Positions 33,291 to 41,463 of a stretch of 64,000 nucleotides of DNA are shown in pieces. Positions within the stretch are counted from its first letter, which is position 1. Every line of letters begins with the position of its first letter. Source of the stretch: Amycolatopsis jejuensis (GTDB taxonomy: Bacteria; Actinomycetota; Actinomycetes; Mycobacteriales; Pseudonocardiaceae); assembly GCF_000717335.1 (NCBI RefSeq), contig NZ_JNYZ01000007.1, positions 186,001 through 250,000 of the forward strand, in the 5' to 3' direction. The position numbers and the translations under genes were made by a program. The notes beneath the pieces were generated by a model. It worked only from the letters and a program-made list of their open reading frames with translations. It did no database searches and had not been told where the DNA came from.

Positions 33291-34883
33291 ATGAAGGGGT
33301 TGCTGTTGCGGCTGTCGGCGGTCGACTCCGGCGCAGAGGCGGCGGTGCGGGTGATCGCGTACTTCGACGAGCTGGTCACCCGCCGGGCGACGCTGCCCGA
33401 CCTCGTCCGCGCGACGGCCTCGCTCGCCGAATGCGCGGCGGGGCTGCGTCATGGTGCCGGGCCCGCGCTGAGGTTCCGCCCGGACGGCACCGCGCTGCGC
33501 GACGGAAACGGTGCGGTGGAGCGCGGTCTGGGGTATGGGGGCGTGGTTTCCGCGGTCGCGGAGTCCGGGGGAAGGGTGCGCGGGTCGGGATCCGCCGACG
33601 CAGAACGCGCGGAGAGCCTGCCCGGATCGCTTTCCGTCGACGCAGAGCGCGGGGAGAGTTCGGCCGGGTCGGTTACCGCCCACACAGAGCGCCGAGAAAG
33701 CCCGGCAGGATCGGTTACCACCGACGTAGGGCGTCGAGGAAGTCCGCCCGGATCGCTTACCGCCGTCGCGGAGCACGGGGAAAGCCAGGCAGGGCCGGTT
33801 ACCGCCGACCCAGAACGCGGGAAAAGCCCGGCCGGGTCGGTTACCGCCGACGTAGGGCGTCGAGGAAGTCCGCCCGGATCGCTTACCGCTGTCGCGGAGC
33901 ACGGGGAAAGCCCGGCAGGGCCGGTTACCGCCGACCCAGAACCCCGCGAAAAGCCGCCCGGATCGCTCACCGCCGACACGAAGCCCGGGGTAAGCCCAGC
34001 CGGATCGCTCACCGTCGACTTCGGCGGGGAGGTCCCCGGGCAGGTGTGGCTCGAGCGGGACGGGCGACCCGGGCCGCTCGACGATCTCGTGCTCGAACGG
34101 TTCGCGATTGCCGCCCGGGTGCTCGGGCCGGTGGGTCCGCGACCGGCCGCGCCGCATCTCGCCGATCCGGCGCTCGTCGAGCTGGTGCTGGGCGAACAGG
34201 CCGCCGACGAGGACCGCACGCGGGCGCTCGTACTGCTCGGCCTGGACACCACGCGGCCGGTGCGGGTGGTCGCGATCGTGGCGGGAGACGGTCGCGACCC
34301 GGGTGCGGACGCGGTCGCCCTCGTGGCGCGGGGCGGGTCGCTCGGTGCGCGAGTGGCGGTGGTCGGCGGGGTGGCCGCGGTGGTCCTTCAGCCGAGGGAA
34401 GGCCCCGGCTCGGTCATCCCGACCTTGCGCGAGGCGCTGGCCGCCCGGGCCCGCGAGCGTGCGCTGCCGGAAACGGTGCGCGTCGGCGTGGGAGATGCGG
34501 TCGACGGCCTCGACGCCCGGCAGTCGTGGCTGCAGGCCCGGCTTGCGGAGCGGTTCGCGGCGCCGCCGGACCGTCTCGTGGCGCACGAGGACCTCGGTTC
34601 GCTCACCCTGCTGGCCGAGATCCCGGTGGAGCGGCTGCGGTCCCAGCCGGACGTGCTCGCCCTGGCCTCCCTTTCCGGCAACGGCGACCTGGAAACGCTG
34701 GAAGCCTTCTGCCGCACGGGTTCGCTGCGGCAGGCGGCCGTCGCGCTGCACCGGCACCACAGCTCGGTGGCGGCGAGGCTGGCCCACGTCGAGGACGCGC
34801 TGGGCTGGTCACTGGACGAACCGGCAGGCCGCTTCCGCGCCCGGCTCGCCTTGCTGGCGCGGCGGCTGGCCGACCCGGCCTGA
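33291..34883 (+). CDS. PucR-type regulator with a 42-nt repeat insert
   Basis: 530 aa, about 150 longer than expected. Residues 1-95 (MKGLLLRLSAVDSGAEAAVRVIAYFDELVTRR...) and 247-530 form a normal actinobacterial regulator with a GAF-like front (GQVWLERDGRPGPLDDLVLERFAIAARV) and a C-terminal PucR helix-turn-helix (LEAFCRTGSLRQAAVALHRHHSSVAARLAHVEDALGW). Residues ~99-244 are ten 14-residue repeats that interrupt the front domain. The frame is open throughout, so a full-length protein is likely. ATG 33291 matches the family start. The target is unknown; no divergent gene shares its promoter. Confidence 0.87.
   Translation: MKGLLLRLSAVDSGAEAAVRVIAYFDELVTRRATLPDLVRATASLAECAAGLRHGAGPALRFRPDGTALRDGNGAVERGLGYGGVVSAVAESGGRVRGSGSADAERAESLPGSLSVDAERGESSAGSVTAHTERRESPAGSVTTDVGRRGSPPGSLTAVAEHGESQAGPVTADPERGKSPAGSVTADVGRRGSPPGSLTAVAEHGESPAGPVTADPEPREKPPGSLTADTKPGVSPAGSLTVDFGGEVPGQVWLERDGRPGPLDDLVLERFAIAARVLGPVGPRPAAPHLADPALVELVLGEQAADEDRTRALVLLGLDTTRPVRVVAIVAGDGRDPGADAVALVARGGSLGARVAVVGGVAAVVLQPREGPGSVIPTLREALAARARERALPETVRVGVGDAVDGLDARQSWLQARLAERFAAPPDRLVAHEDLGSLTLLAEIPVERLRSQPDVLALASLSGNGDLETLEAFCRTGSLRQAAVALHRHHSSVAARLAHVEDALGWSLDEPAGRFRARLALLARRLADPA
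33585..34022 (+). repeat. 42-nt tandem repeats inside the PucR gene
   Basis: About ten units encoding variants of VTADPERGKSPAGS. A higher-order block of three units (126 nt) is duplicated: GACGTAGGGCGTCGAGGAAG occurs at 33723 and 33849. Units often start GGTTACCGCCGAC, resembling GGTCACCGCTGAC in the shc-hpnG repeats. Confidence 0.92.
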
Positions 34884-34940
34884 CGTCGGCCACCGGAAGC
34901 AACGGTCCTTGACGTCCGGGAAATCCGCGGCGGCTGGAAG

Positions 34941-34993
34941 TCCGTGAAGGGAACCATGAGGGAATCAGATTCCGTGATGGTTCCCTTCACGGA
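34941..34993. terminator. 53-bp inverted-repeat element, copy 1 (between convergent genes)
   Basis: TCCGTGAAGGGAACCAT (34941-34957) and ATGGTTCCCTTCACGGA (34977-34993) are perfect 17-bp arms around a 19-nt centre that itself contains GGAATCAGATTCC. It lies between the convergent PucR and esterase genes. The same arms and spacing occur at 57752-57804. It probably acts as a bidirectional terminator and belongs to a dispersed repeat family. Confidence 0.88.
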
Positions 34994-35021
34994 AGGGTGG
35001 CAATCCTCGCCGCAGCCGCCA

Positions 35022-35972
35022 TCAGGCGATTTCCACTCCCACCGCCCGAGCCAGTACCGCCCGTCCCTCGGCCATCTCCCGGCGGCTCACCGTCGCATGC
35101 CGGACGAGGCCGGAGCCGTGGAAGGTGCCCGGGAACAGGTGGAGCTCCGTCGGCACTCCGGCGGACAGAAGGGCCAGTGCGTAAGCGATTCCCTCGTCGC
35201 GGAGGGGGTCGAACTCCATCACCGAGACGTACGCGGGCGGCAGGCCGGTGAGGTCGGTCGCGCGGGCCGGGGCTGCGTGCACCGGGACGTCGTCGCCGCC
35301 CCGCTTGCCCTCGCCGAGGTAGAAGTCCCAGCTGAGTTCGGCGGCCGGGCGGTTCCACAGTGGAGTGTCGACGAACTGGCGCATGCTCGGGGTGTCAAGG
35401 CGGTCGTCCAGTTCGGGTATGGAGAGGAACTGGAAGGCGATCGCCGGGCCGCCGCGGTCGCGGGCCAGCAGAGCGAGCGCTGCGCACAGCCCGCCGCCCG
35501 CGCTCACTCCGTGGATCACCACGCGCTCCGGGTCGATCCCCAGGTCATCGGCGTGTTCGACGGCCCACACCAGTGCCGCGTAGCAGTCCTCGAGACCCGC
35601 CGGGTACGGCGCTTCCGGTGCGAGCCGGTAGTCCACCGACACGACCACGACCCCCAGCTCCCGGGCCAGCTCGACGTCCGCCGAATGCACCGCGCTCAGG
35701 TCCCCGACCACGAATCCGCCGCCGTGGATGTCGATGACCAGCGCGGACGTCGCGATCCGGTCCGGCGTGTACACCCGCACCCTGACCTTCGGCGCCCCGG
35801 CCGGGCCGGGCACGAGCTCGTCCCGCGTGGTCACGCCGGTCTCGTCGAGGTCGGCGAGCTCCGTCGCCACCATCTCGGCCATCATGCCGCGGGCCGAGTC
35901 GAGATCCGTCAGGTCGACGGCGGGCAGCATCGGGAGCGCGGCGGCGATTTCGGGATCGTACGGGTAGCTCAT
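35022..35972 (-). CDS. HSL-family alpha/beta hydrolase (esterase/lipase)
   Basis: A 316-aa hormone-sensitive-lipase-type esterase: oxyanion motif HGGGFVVGD, nucleophile elbow HGVSAGGGL (Ser in GVSAG), acid EFDPLRDEG and the catalytic His in PGTFHGSGLV. It hydrolyses short to medium acyl esters; the substrate is unknown. ATG 35972 (MSYPYDPE) has GGGAGG 5 nt upstream and is preferred to 36005. It is cytosolic, with no signal peptide. It converges on the PucR gene with the 53-bp element between. Confidence 0.92.
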   Translation of the reverse strand: MSYPYDPEIAAALPMLPAVDLTDLDSARGMMAEMVATELADLDETGVTTRDELVPGPAGAPKVRVRVYTPDRIATSALVIDIHGGGFVVGDLSAVHSADVELARELGVVVVSVDYRLAPEAPYPAGLEDCYAALVWAVEHADDLGIDPERVVIHGVSAGGGLCAALALLARDRGGPAIAFQFLSIPELDDRLDTPSMRQFVDTPLWNRPAAELSWDFYLGEGKRGGDDVPVHAAPARATDLTGLPPAYVSVMEFDPLRDEGIAYALALLSAGVPTELHLFPGTFHGSGLVRHATVSRREMAEGRAVLARAVGVEIA

Positions 35973-36081
35973 CGGGTCCTCCCGTGGTCCGGCGTGATCC
36001 TTCACATCCTGCTCGGCGCGGCCCGGACCGGGACACCGCCACGCGTCGCGGACCGGGCCGCCCGTACCCGCCGAACGGCGC

Positions 36082-36219
36082 TCAGCGGCCCACCTTCTTC
36101 CAGATCACCACCACCCCCACGATCACCACCAGCACCGCGCCCACCACGATCAACCCCTTCACCAGCAGGTCGGCCATCAGGTGGTGCAGGACCTCCGAGC
36201 CGTCCGCGAGCGCGATCAC
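36082..36219 (-). CDS. Small single-pass membrane protein, 45 aa
   Basis: GTG 36219 overlaps the upstream gene's TGA (GTGA) and reads through to TGA 36084-36082. After about 17 polar residues comes one strongly hydrophobic helix (VKGLIVVGAVLVVIVGVVVIW), then KKVGR. The positive C-terminal end predicts an outside-N or simple anchor topology. Codons are GC-rich at position three. It has no recognised family. Coupling with the next gene upstream and the shared TetR-controlled region suggest that the two act together at the membrane. Confidence 0.6.
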   Translation of the reverse strand: MIALADGSEVLHHLMADLLVKGLIVVGAVLVVIVGVVVIWKKVGR

Positions 36220-36482
36220 CGGCCGGTCCGCTTCCGCTCCGGGTCCTCGTCGAGCCAGCGCGCCGCCTGGCGCACGACCTCACCGCCGACGCGTCCCCGC
36301 AAAGTCTGCGACCCGCGCCGGTCCAGCGCGCGGACGGCGGACTTCGCCAGCGTCGCCACCTGCTCCCCCTTACCGCGCCTGCGCAGCCAGACGACCAGCG
36401 CAAACCCGGTCAGGCCGACGACCACGACGATCCCGGCGATGATGCCGAACCGGATCAGCAGGACATTCAGCACCGTCTCCAC
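36216..36482 (-). CDS. Small membrane-anchored protein, 88 aa
   Basis: A hydrophobic N-terminal helix (LIRFGIIAGIVVVVGLTGFALVVWL, about residues 9-33) is followed by a basic, helical cytosolic tail (RRRGKGEQVATLAKSAVRALDRRG...WLDEDPERKRTGR). GTG 36482 with AGGGGG about 6 nt upstream is preferred to the GTG at 36506. The family is not recognised. It is divergent from a TetR gene, with two related palindromes between, and overlaps the 45-aa gene, so the pair is probably a TetR-controlled two-gene unit. Confidence 0.65.
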   Translation of the reverse strand: METVLNVLLIRFGIIAGIVVVVGLTGFALVVWLRRRGKGEQVATLAKSAVRALDRRGSQTLRGRVGGEVVRQAARWLDEDPERKRTGR

Positions 36483-36501
36483 GGCGCACCCCCTTTTTTC
36501 T

Positions 36502-36540
36502 GTCACACCCGTGATACAAAACTTCTATCACGGCCGTGAT
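36502..36540. promoter_or_regulatory. Paired TetR operators (ATCACGGCCGTGAT and GTCACACCCGTGAT)
   Basis: ATCACGGCCGTGAT at 36527-36540 is a perfect 14-bp palindrome. GTCACACCCGTGAT at 36502-36515 matches it at 11 of 14 positions, 25 bp away. They lie between the TetR gene (36552) and the divergent small membrane-protein genes. Confidence 0.75.
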
Positions 36541-36551
36541 ATAAAAGTCCA

Positions 36552-37187
36552 GTGCCCAAGGTGGTGAACAGTGAGCAGCGGCGAGCACACATCGCCGACG
36601 CGGTGCTGCGGCTGGCCGCGCGGGACGGGCTGCACGCGGTGTCCCTGCGCGGGGTCGCCGCGGAGTCCGGCCTCAACATCGGCTCGGTGCGGCATTACTT
36701 CGACAGCCAGCACGACCTGATGCGGTTCGCCATGCGCACCACCATCGACCGCGCCACCGCCCGGCTCATCGAACGCCGCGACGCCATGCCGCCGATCGCC
36801 GGGCTGGCGCCGGACGAGGTCGTCGACCAGCTCGCCGAGTTCTTCTCCGAACTCCTGCCGCTGGACGAACGGCGGCGCACCGAAATGACCGTCCTCGTGG
36901 AGTTCCTGATAGCCGCTCGCGCCGATCCCGGGCTCGACGACCTCGCGCGGGAAGCGGTCCGAGGGACGGTCACGCTCGCCCACCGCATCCTCGAAGCCCT
37001 CGAGCGCAGCGGGCGGTTCGAACCGCTCGACGCGGAGGTCGAGGCGCCCCGGCTGGCCGCGCTGCTCGACGGGCTCGCGTTCCGCGCCGTGCTGCAGCCG
37101 GAAATCACGACACCGGAGGAATGCGTCGCGGTGCTGCGTGCGCATCTCGGGGAACTCACCCGGGTGATCGCCGCCGACCGCGGGTAA
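36552..37187 (+). CDS. TetR family regulator
   Basis: A 211-aa repressor. Its HTH is LRGVAAESGLNIGSVRHYFDSQHDLMRFAM (about residues 32-61), close to the BetI/TetR group whose recognition helix reads IGSVRHYF. The C-terminal domain is helical with PRLAALLDGLAFRAVLQPE, a common TetR_C pattern. The start is GTG 36552. The upstream inverted repeats are probably its operators, controlling itself and the two small membrane proteins. The ligand is unknown. Confidence 0.9.
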   Translation: MPKVVNSEQRRAHIADAVLRLAARDGLHAVSLRGVAAESGLNIGSVRHYFDSQHDLMRFAMRTTIDRATARLIERRDAMPPIAGLAPDEVVDQLAEFFSELLPLDERRRTEMTVLVEFLIAARADPGLDDLAREAVRGTVTLAHRILEALERSGRFEPLDAEVEAPRLAALLDGLAFRAVLQPEITTPEECVAVLRAHLGELTRVIAADRG

Positions 37188-37203
37188 CCGGGCGGTTCGG
37201 AGC

Positions 37204-37315
37204 GCGGCACGGATCAAGGCGGCGATGTTCAAGCCGGGGACGAAAACCGAGATGGCCGCGAGGTTTTCCGCCGTCGCCGGTGTTCTTCGTGAAGGACCCG
37301 TTGAAGTTCGAGCAG
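37204..37315 (+). pseudogene. Remnant of a heme catalase gene
   Basis: One frame reads AAMFKPGTKTEMAARFSAVAG (37219-37281), matching the catalase LFQPG..TEM..RFSTVAGE block. The next frame then reads VFFVKDPLKFEQ (37280-37315), matching the catalase PVFFIRDPIKFPDF block. In intact catalases about 28 residues separate these, so the fragment has an internal deletion with a frame change, and no start or remaining domains. It sits in the 209-bp gap between the TetR and ABC-F genes. Recognition rests on remembered motifs. Confidence 0.72.
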
Positions 37316-37396
37316 GGTGCGCAGGATTCTGACTCCACTGTGGACTGACGGAAAACCGTGCGGTGATTCGCGGCCGGGTCGGTAGAGTTCTCCGGC

Positions 37397-39016
37397 ATGG
37401 GTCACCTCGAAGCCGCGCATCTGCGTTACGTGCTGCCCGACGGGCGTCCGCTGCTGGGCGACGTTTCGTTCCGGGTCGGCGAGGGCGCCGTCGTCGCGCT
37501 CGTCGGGCCCAACGGCGCGGGCAAGACCACGCTGCTGCGGCTGCTGTCGGGTGAGCTGAAGCCGCACGAGGGCGCGGTCACCGCGTCCGGCGGGCTGGGC
37601 GTGATGGCGCAGTTCGTCGGGTCGGTGCGGGACGAGCGCACGGTCCGGGATCTGCTGGTTTCCGTGGCGCCGCAACGGGTCTGGAAGGCCGCGGCCGCGG
37701 TGGAGGCAGCCGAGGAACGGCTCATGGAGGTCGACGACGAGGCCGCGCAAATGCGGTACGCCGAGGCGCTCAGCGACTGGGCCGAGGCGCGCGGCTACGA
37801 GTTCGAGACGGTTTGGGACATGTGCACGACCGAAGCGCTCGGCGTGCCGTTCGACCGCGCGCGGTGGCGGCTCGTGCGCACGCTCAGCGGTGGCGAGCAG
37901 AAGCGGCTCGTGCTGGAAGCGCTGCTGCGCGGCCCGGACGAGGTGCTGCTGCTCGACGAGCCGGACAACTACCTCGACGTGCCCGGCAAACGCTGGCTCG
38001 AAGACCGGCTGCGGGAAACCCGCAAGACGGTCCTGTTCGTGTCACACGATCGGGAGTTGCTCGCGCGGGCGGCGGAGAAGATCGTGAGCGTCGAGCCCGG
38101 AGCGGACGGCGCCGACACCTGGGTACACGGTGGTGGTTTCGGCTCCTACCACGAGGCTCGGCAGGAGCGGTTCGCCCGCTACGACGAGCTGCGCCGGCGC
38201 TGGGACGAGAAGCACGCCCAGCTCAAGCGGCTCGTCCGGGACATGCAGCAGTACGCCGCCCGCAGTGACGAGATGGCGTCGCGGTACAAGGCGGCGCAAA
38301 CGCGGCTGCGGAAGTTCGAGGAGGCCGGTCCCCCGCCGGAACCCCCGCGGCGGCAGGACATCCGGATGCGGCTGCGTGGCGGGCGCACCGGGGTCCGCGC
38401 CGTGACCTGCGCGGACCTGGAGCTCACCGGGCTGATGAAGCCGTTCTCGCTGGAGATCTTCTTCGGCGAGCGGGTCGCCGTGCTCGGGTCGAACGGGTCG
38501 GGGAAATCGCACTTCCTGCGCCTGCTCGCGGGTGGCGACGTCGTGCACACCGGCGCCTGGCGCACCGGCGCGCGGGTCGTGCCCGGGCACTTCGCGCAAA
38601 CGCACGCGCGGCCGGAGCTCACCGGCCGCACGCTGGTGGACGTGCTGTGGACCGAACATGCCGTCGACCGTGGAGCGGCCATGTCCGCGCTGCGCCGGTA
38701 CGAGCTGCACCGCCAGGGTGACCAGGCCTTCGACCGGCTCTCCGGCGGGCAGCAGGCGCGGTTCCAGATCCTGCTGCTGGAACTGGCCGGTACCACCGCG
38801 CTGCTGCTCGACGAACCCACGGACAACCTCGACCTGGAATCCGCGGAAGCCTTGCAGGAAGGGCTGGAATCGTACGAGGGCACCGTGCTCGCGGTCACGC
38901 ACGACCGCTGGTTCGCGCGCTCGTTCGACCGCTACCTGGTCTTCGGCTCGGACGGCGTGGTCCGCGAAACGCCAGAGCCGGTATGGGACGAACGGCGGGT
39001 GGAACGGGCGCGTTAA
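37397..39016 (+). CDS. ABC-F family ATPase
   Basis: A 539-aa soluble protein with two ATP-binding domains and no membrane part, the ABC-F arrangement that acts on ribosomes in translation control or antibiotic resistance. Domain 1: GPNGAGKTT Walker A (about 38-46), LSGGEQKR and LLLDEPDNYLD. Domain 2: GSNGSGKSH, LSGGQQARFQ and LLLDEPTDNLD. Between them is a charged helical linker (ELRRRWDEKHAQLKRLVRDMQQYAARSDEM), the part that reaches the P-site in characterised members. Whether this one protects against a ribosome drug cannot be read from the linker. Its stop overlaps the convergent Imm5-like gene. Confidence 0.92.
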   Translation: MGHLEAAHLRYVLPDGRPLLGDVSFRVGEGAVVALVGPNGAGKTTLLRLLSGELKPHEGAVTASGGLGVMAQFVGSVRDERTVRDLLVSVAPQRVWKAAAAVEAAEERLMEVDDEAAQMRYAEALSDWAEARGYEFETVWDMCTTEALGVPFDRARWRLVRTLSGGEQKRLVLEALLRGPDEVLLLDEPDNYLDVPGKRWLEDRLRETRKTVLFVSHDRELLARAAEKIVSVEPGADGADTWVHGGGFGSYHEARQERFARYDELRRRWDEKHAQLKRLVRDMQQYAARSDEMASRYKAAQTRLRKFEEAGPPPEPPRRQDIRMRLRGGRTGVRAVTCADLELTGLMKPFSLEIFFGERVAVLGSNGSGKSHFLRLLAGGDVVHTGAWRTGARVVPGHFAQTHARPELTGRTLVDVLWTEHAVDRGAAMSALRRYELHRQGDQAFDRLSGGQQARFQILLLELAGTTALLLDEPTDNLDLESAEALQEGLESYEGTVLAVTHDRWFARSFDRYLVFGSDGVVRETPEPVWDERRVERAR

Positions 39017-39507
39017 GGCTTGTCGCGCAGCGACGCATCCAGCTCGCGCACGAGTTCGCCGAACCGGCCCCGGCCGCCTGGCGCGTTGGGGTAACGCGCG
39101 AGAACCTGTCGCACGATCGGGTCGGCCGGGGGTGGCCGGCGGGTCGCGCCGTCCAGTTCGAAGGCGTACGCCGTGTGGGCCGCCGAGCCGAGGATGTGCA
39201 GTACTTGGGTGGCCTTGGCGATCGGGTGGAGGTACGCCGCCCCGGCCGCGGCCACGGCGGCCCGCGCCGCTTCGCCTGCCGCGGTCTGCCCGGCGTCGCG
39301 AGCCTCCTGGTACGCGCGCTGCGCGGCCCACGCACTGTCCCGGATTGCCTTGCTGCGCTTGGCTCCTTCGGCAAACGCCCGCGCTGCTTCGATCGCCGCG
39401 CGCGGACGGCTGTCTCCGGGGCGGTCCCGTTCGAAGATTGCCAGCGCGGGCTCGGCGCAGGCCACGGCGTAGGCGGTGACGGCCCGCAGTTCAGCAAGGT
39501 CGATCAT
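39013..39507 (-). CDS. Putative immunity protein, Imm5-like
   Basis: A 164-aa helical, Ala-rich cytosolic protein. ALAIFERDRPGDSRPRAAIEAARAFAEGAKRSKAIRDSAWAA and the later YLHPIAKATQVLHILGSAAHTAYAFE match the Imm5 family of predicted polymorphic-toxin immunity proteins (memory-based). No toxin gene is adjacent, so it is either an orphan immunity gene or a housekeeping relative. It is convergent with the ABC-F gene, overlapping by 4 nt. ATG 39507. Confidence 0.75.
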   Translation of the reverse strand: MIDLAELRAVTAYAVACAEPALAIFERDRPGDSRPRAAIEAARAFAEGAKRSKAIRDSAWAAQRAYQEARDAGQTAAGEAARAAVAAAGAAYLHPIAKATQVLHILGSAAHTAYAFELDGATRRPPPADPIVRQVLARYPNAPGGRGRFGELVRELDASLRDKP

Positions 39508-39532
39508 ATGGCCGAACTGTATCGGTGGAGCC

Positions 39533-40588
39533 TCAGAGCGTGCCGGTCAGCGCCTGCAGCCCGAGGCTCGAAGCGGCGACCGCGATCCACAGCACCGCAC
39601 CCATCAGCAGTGGCCGATGTCCGGCGGCACGGAGGTCGGACGGCTTCAGCGCCAGCCCGATTCCGGCGAGTGCGGTGGTGATCAGGAACGTACCCAGCGT
39701 CGACAGCGGCGCATGCCACGACTCGGGAATCAGCCCGAGGCTTTCGAACGCCGCCGCGGCCAGGAAGCCGATCAGGAACGGCGGGACCAGCCGGTGCCAA
39801 GGCATGGTACGCAAGGAAACCCGGCCGCCACCGGCTTGTTTGCGCGCGACCAGCACGGCGAGGAACAACACGATCGGGATCAAAGTGAGCGTGCGGGTGA
39901 GCTTCACGACGAGGCCGTACGAACCGGCGTCACCACCGTAGGCGTAGGACGCGGCGACCACCGACGACGTGTCGTTCACCGCCGTGCCCGCCCACAATCC
40001 GAAGGCGTGCGGCGACAACCCGAGCGCGTGGCCGAGCGGCGGGAAAAGCAGTACTGCGGCGACGTTGAAGGTGAAGATCGTGCCGAGCGCGTAAGCGACG
40101 TCAGCCTCGCGAGGTTTCAGTACCGCACTGGTCGCCGCGATCGCCGACGCGCCGCAAATGCCGGTACCGACGCCGATCAACGTCTGGGTGTCGCCGCGGA
40201 CGCCGAGCAGCCGGCCGAGCACCCACGCACCGCCGAGGGCGACCGCGAGCGTGCCGAGCATCACCGGCAGCGACTGCCCGCCGACCCGAACCACTTGCTG
40301 CAGCGACAATCCCGTACCCAGCACCACGATCGACAGCTGCAACACGGGCCGCGACGCGACGGCGTACCCCGGGCTGAAGCGCCACGAACGCAGTCCGGGC
40401 ACGACCACACCCGCGAGCGCGCCGAGCAGGATCGCGAGCACCGGCCCGCCGACCACCGGCACCAGCCGGCCACCGGCCGTCGCCACCGCCGCGACCAGCA
40501 GCGCGACCGCAAGCCCGGGCACCGGACGCGCGAGCCTGGCCCGCAGCGCCGCCAGTGCCCCTGTCCCGCCGAGCGCCGCTCCGGCCAC
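39533..40588 (-). CDS. YeiH/UPF0324-family membrane protein (putative sulfate exporter)
   Basis: A 351-aa protein with about ten helices. The family signature GTGICGASAIAATSAVLKPREADVAYALGTIFTFNVAAVLLFPPLG is clear, as is LWAGTAVNDTSSVVAASY. Family members are annotated as inorganic-anion (sulfate/sulfite or taurine-derived) exporters, but direct evidence is thin. GTG 40588 with GGAAGGGG upstream is a better start than the frame from 40861, whose extra 90 residues overlap the divergent GntR gene. Probably controlled by that GntR through the palindrome at 40611. Confidence 0.87.
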   Translation of the reverse strand: MAGAALGGTGALAALRARLARPVPGLAVALLVAAVATAGGRLVPVVGGPVLAILLGALAGVVVPGLRSWRFSPGYAVASRPVLQLSIVVLGTGLSLQQVVRVGGQSLPVMLGTLAVALGGAWVLGRLLGVRGDTQTLIGVGTGICGASAIAATSAVLKPREADVAYALGTIFTFNVAAVLLFPPLGHALGLSPHAFGLWAGTAVNDTSSVVAASYAYGGDAGSYGLVVKLTRTLTLIPIVLFLAVLVARKQAGGGRVSLRTMPWHRLVPPFLIGFLAAAAFESLGLIPESWHAPLSTLGTFLITTALAGIGLALKPSDLRAAGHRPLLMGAVLWIAVAASSLGLQALTGTL

Positions 40589-40610
40589 CGGTCCACCCCT
40601 TCCGCCATTT

Positions 40611-40650
40611 AATGTACGTACATTTAATCTAGGGACTGTCCGTACATTTG
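40611..40650. promoter_or_regulatory. GntR operator AATGTACGTACATT plus a half site
   Basis: A perfect 14-bp palindrome lies at 40611-40624 between the YeiH-like and GntR genes. A second partial copy, GTCCGTACATTTGG, lies around 40637-40650. The GTAC-rich symmetry fits HutC/UTRA-type GntR sites. Confidence 0.72.
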
Positions 40651-40670
40651 GCAAGCGGTACTGTTCCGGC

Positions 40671-41441
40671 ATGGGCGACCTGGACCGCAGCGGCGGACAG
40701 CCACTGTGGCGGCAGTTGCAGGAACGGCTGCTCGTGCGCATCCGCGCCGGGGAGTTCGACAGCGCCTTCCCCGGGGAGCTCGCGCTCGCCGACGAATACG
40801 GCGTGAGCAGGCAGACCGTCCGGCAGGCGCTGCGGGAACTCCGCGCCGACGGCACCCTCATCGCGGAACGCGGACGGCAGCCGCGCGTCGCCGCAGCCGC
40901 CGAGATCGTGCAGCCACTGGGTGCGCTCTACAGCCTGTTCGCCGCGGTCGAGGCGGCCGGGCTGGACCAGCACAGCGTCGTCCGGCGGCTCGACATCCGC
41001 GCGGACGCGGTGGTCGCCGAACGGCTGTCGCTGGAGGCGTCCACTCCCCTGCTGTACCTGGAACGCTTGCGGCTGGCCGGAAACGACCCGCTGGCCGTCG
41101 ACCGGGTGTGGCTGCCCGCGGAGGTCGCGCGGCCGCTGCTCGACGCGGATTTCCAGCACACCAGCCTGTACGGCGAGCTCCACCAGCGCACCGGCATCCG
41201 GCTCGACCACGGCGAGGAGCAGATCCGCGCCGTGGTGCCCACCCGCGCCGAACGCACCCTGCTGGGCTGCGGCGAAACGGTGGGCGCGTTCTCGATCGGC
41301 CGCCTCGGCACGAGCGCGGGCACCCCGGTCGAATGGCGGCACACCCTCGTCCGCGGCGACCGGTTCGCACTCACCGCGGAGTTCTCCGGCCGCACCGGCT
41401 ACCGCCTGCTCGGCAGCAGGCACCTGGCCAAACTCGGCTGA
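40671..41441 (+). CDS. GntR family regulator, HutC/UTRA subfamily
   Basis: A 256-aa protein: N-terminal winged helix (ELALADEYGVSRQTVRQALRELRADGTLIAERGRQPRV, about residues 37-74) and a UTRA ligand domain from about residue 90 (LYSLFAAVEAAGLDQHSVVRRLDIR), ending FALTAEFSGRTGYRLL. ATG 40671 follows directly on the operator region. It probably represses itself and the divergent YeiH-like gene, and the effector may be a sulfur compound if the exporter prediction holds (inference). Confidence 0.91.
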   Translation: MGDLDRSGGQPLWRQLQERLLVRIRAGEFDSAFPGELALADEYGVSRQTVRQALRELRADGTLIAERGRQPRVAAAAEIVQPLGALYSLFAAVEAAGLDQHSVVRRLDIRADAVVAERLSLEASTPLLYLERLRLAGNDPLAVDRVWLPAEVARPLLDADFQHTSLYGELHQRTGIRLDHGEEQIRAVVPTRAERTLLGCGETVGAFSIGRLGTSAGTPVEWRHTLVRGDRFALTAEFSGRTGYRLLGSRHLAKLG

Positions 41442-41463
41442 GGCCGCTCGTTACGCTCCGTGC

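Noticed and set aside
38461..38520. ABC-F second Walker A (GSNGSGKSH) as a dead site
   Set aside because: The key GKS is kept and only the following residue is unusual; signature and Walker B motifs are intact.
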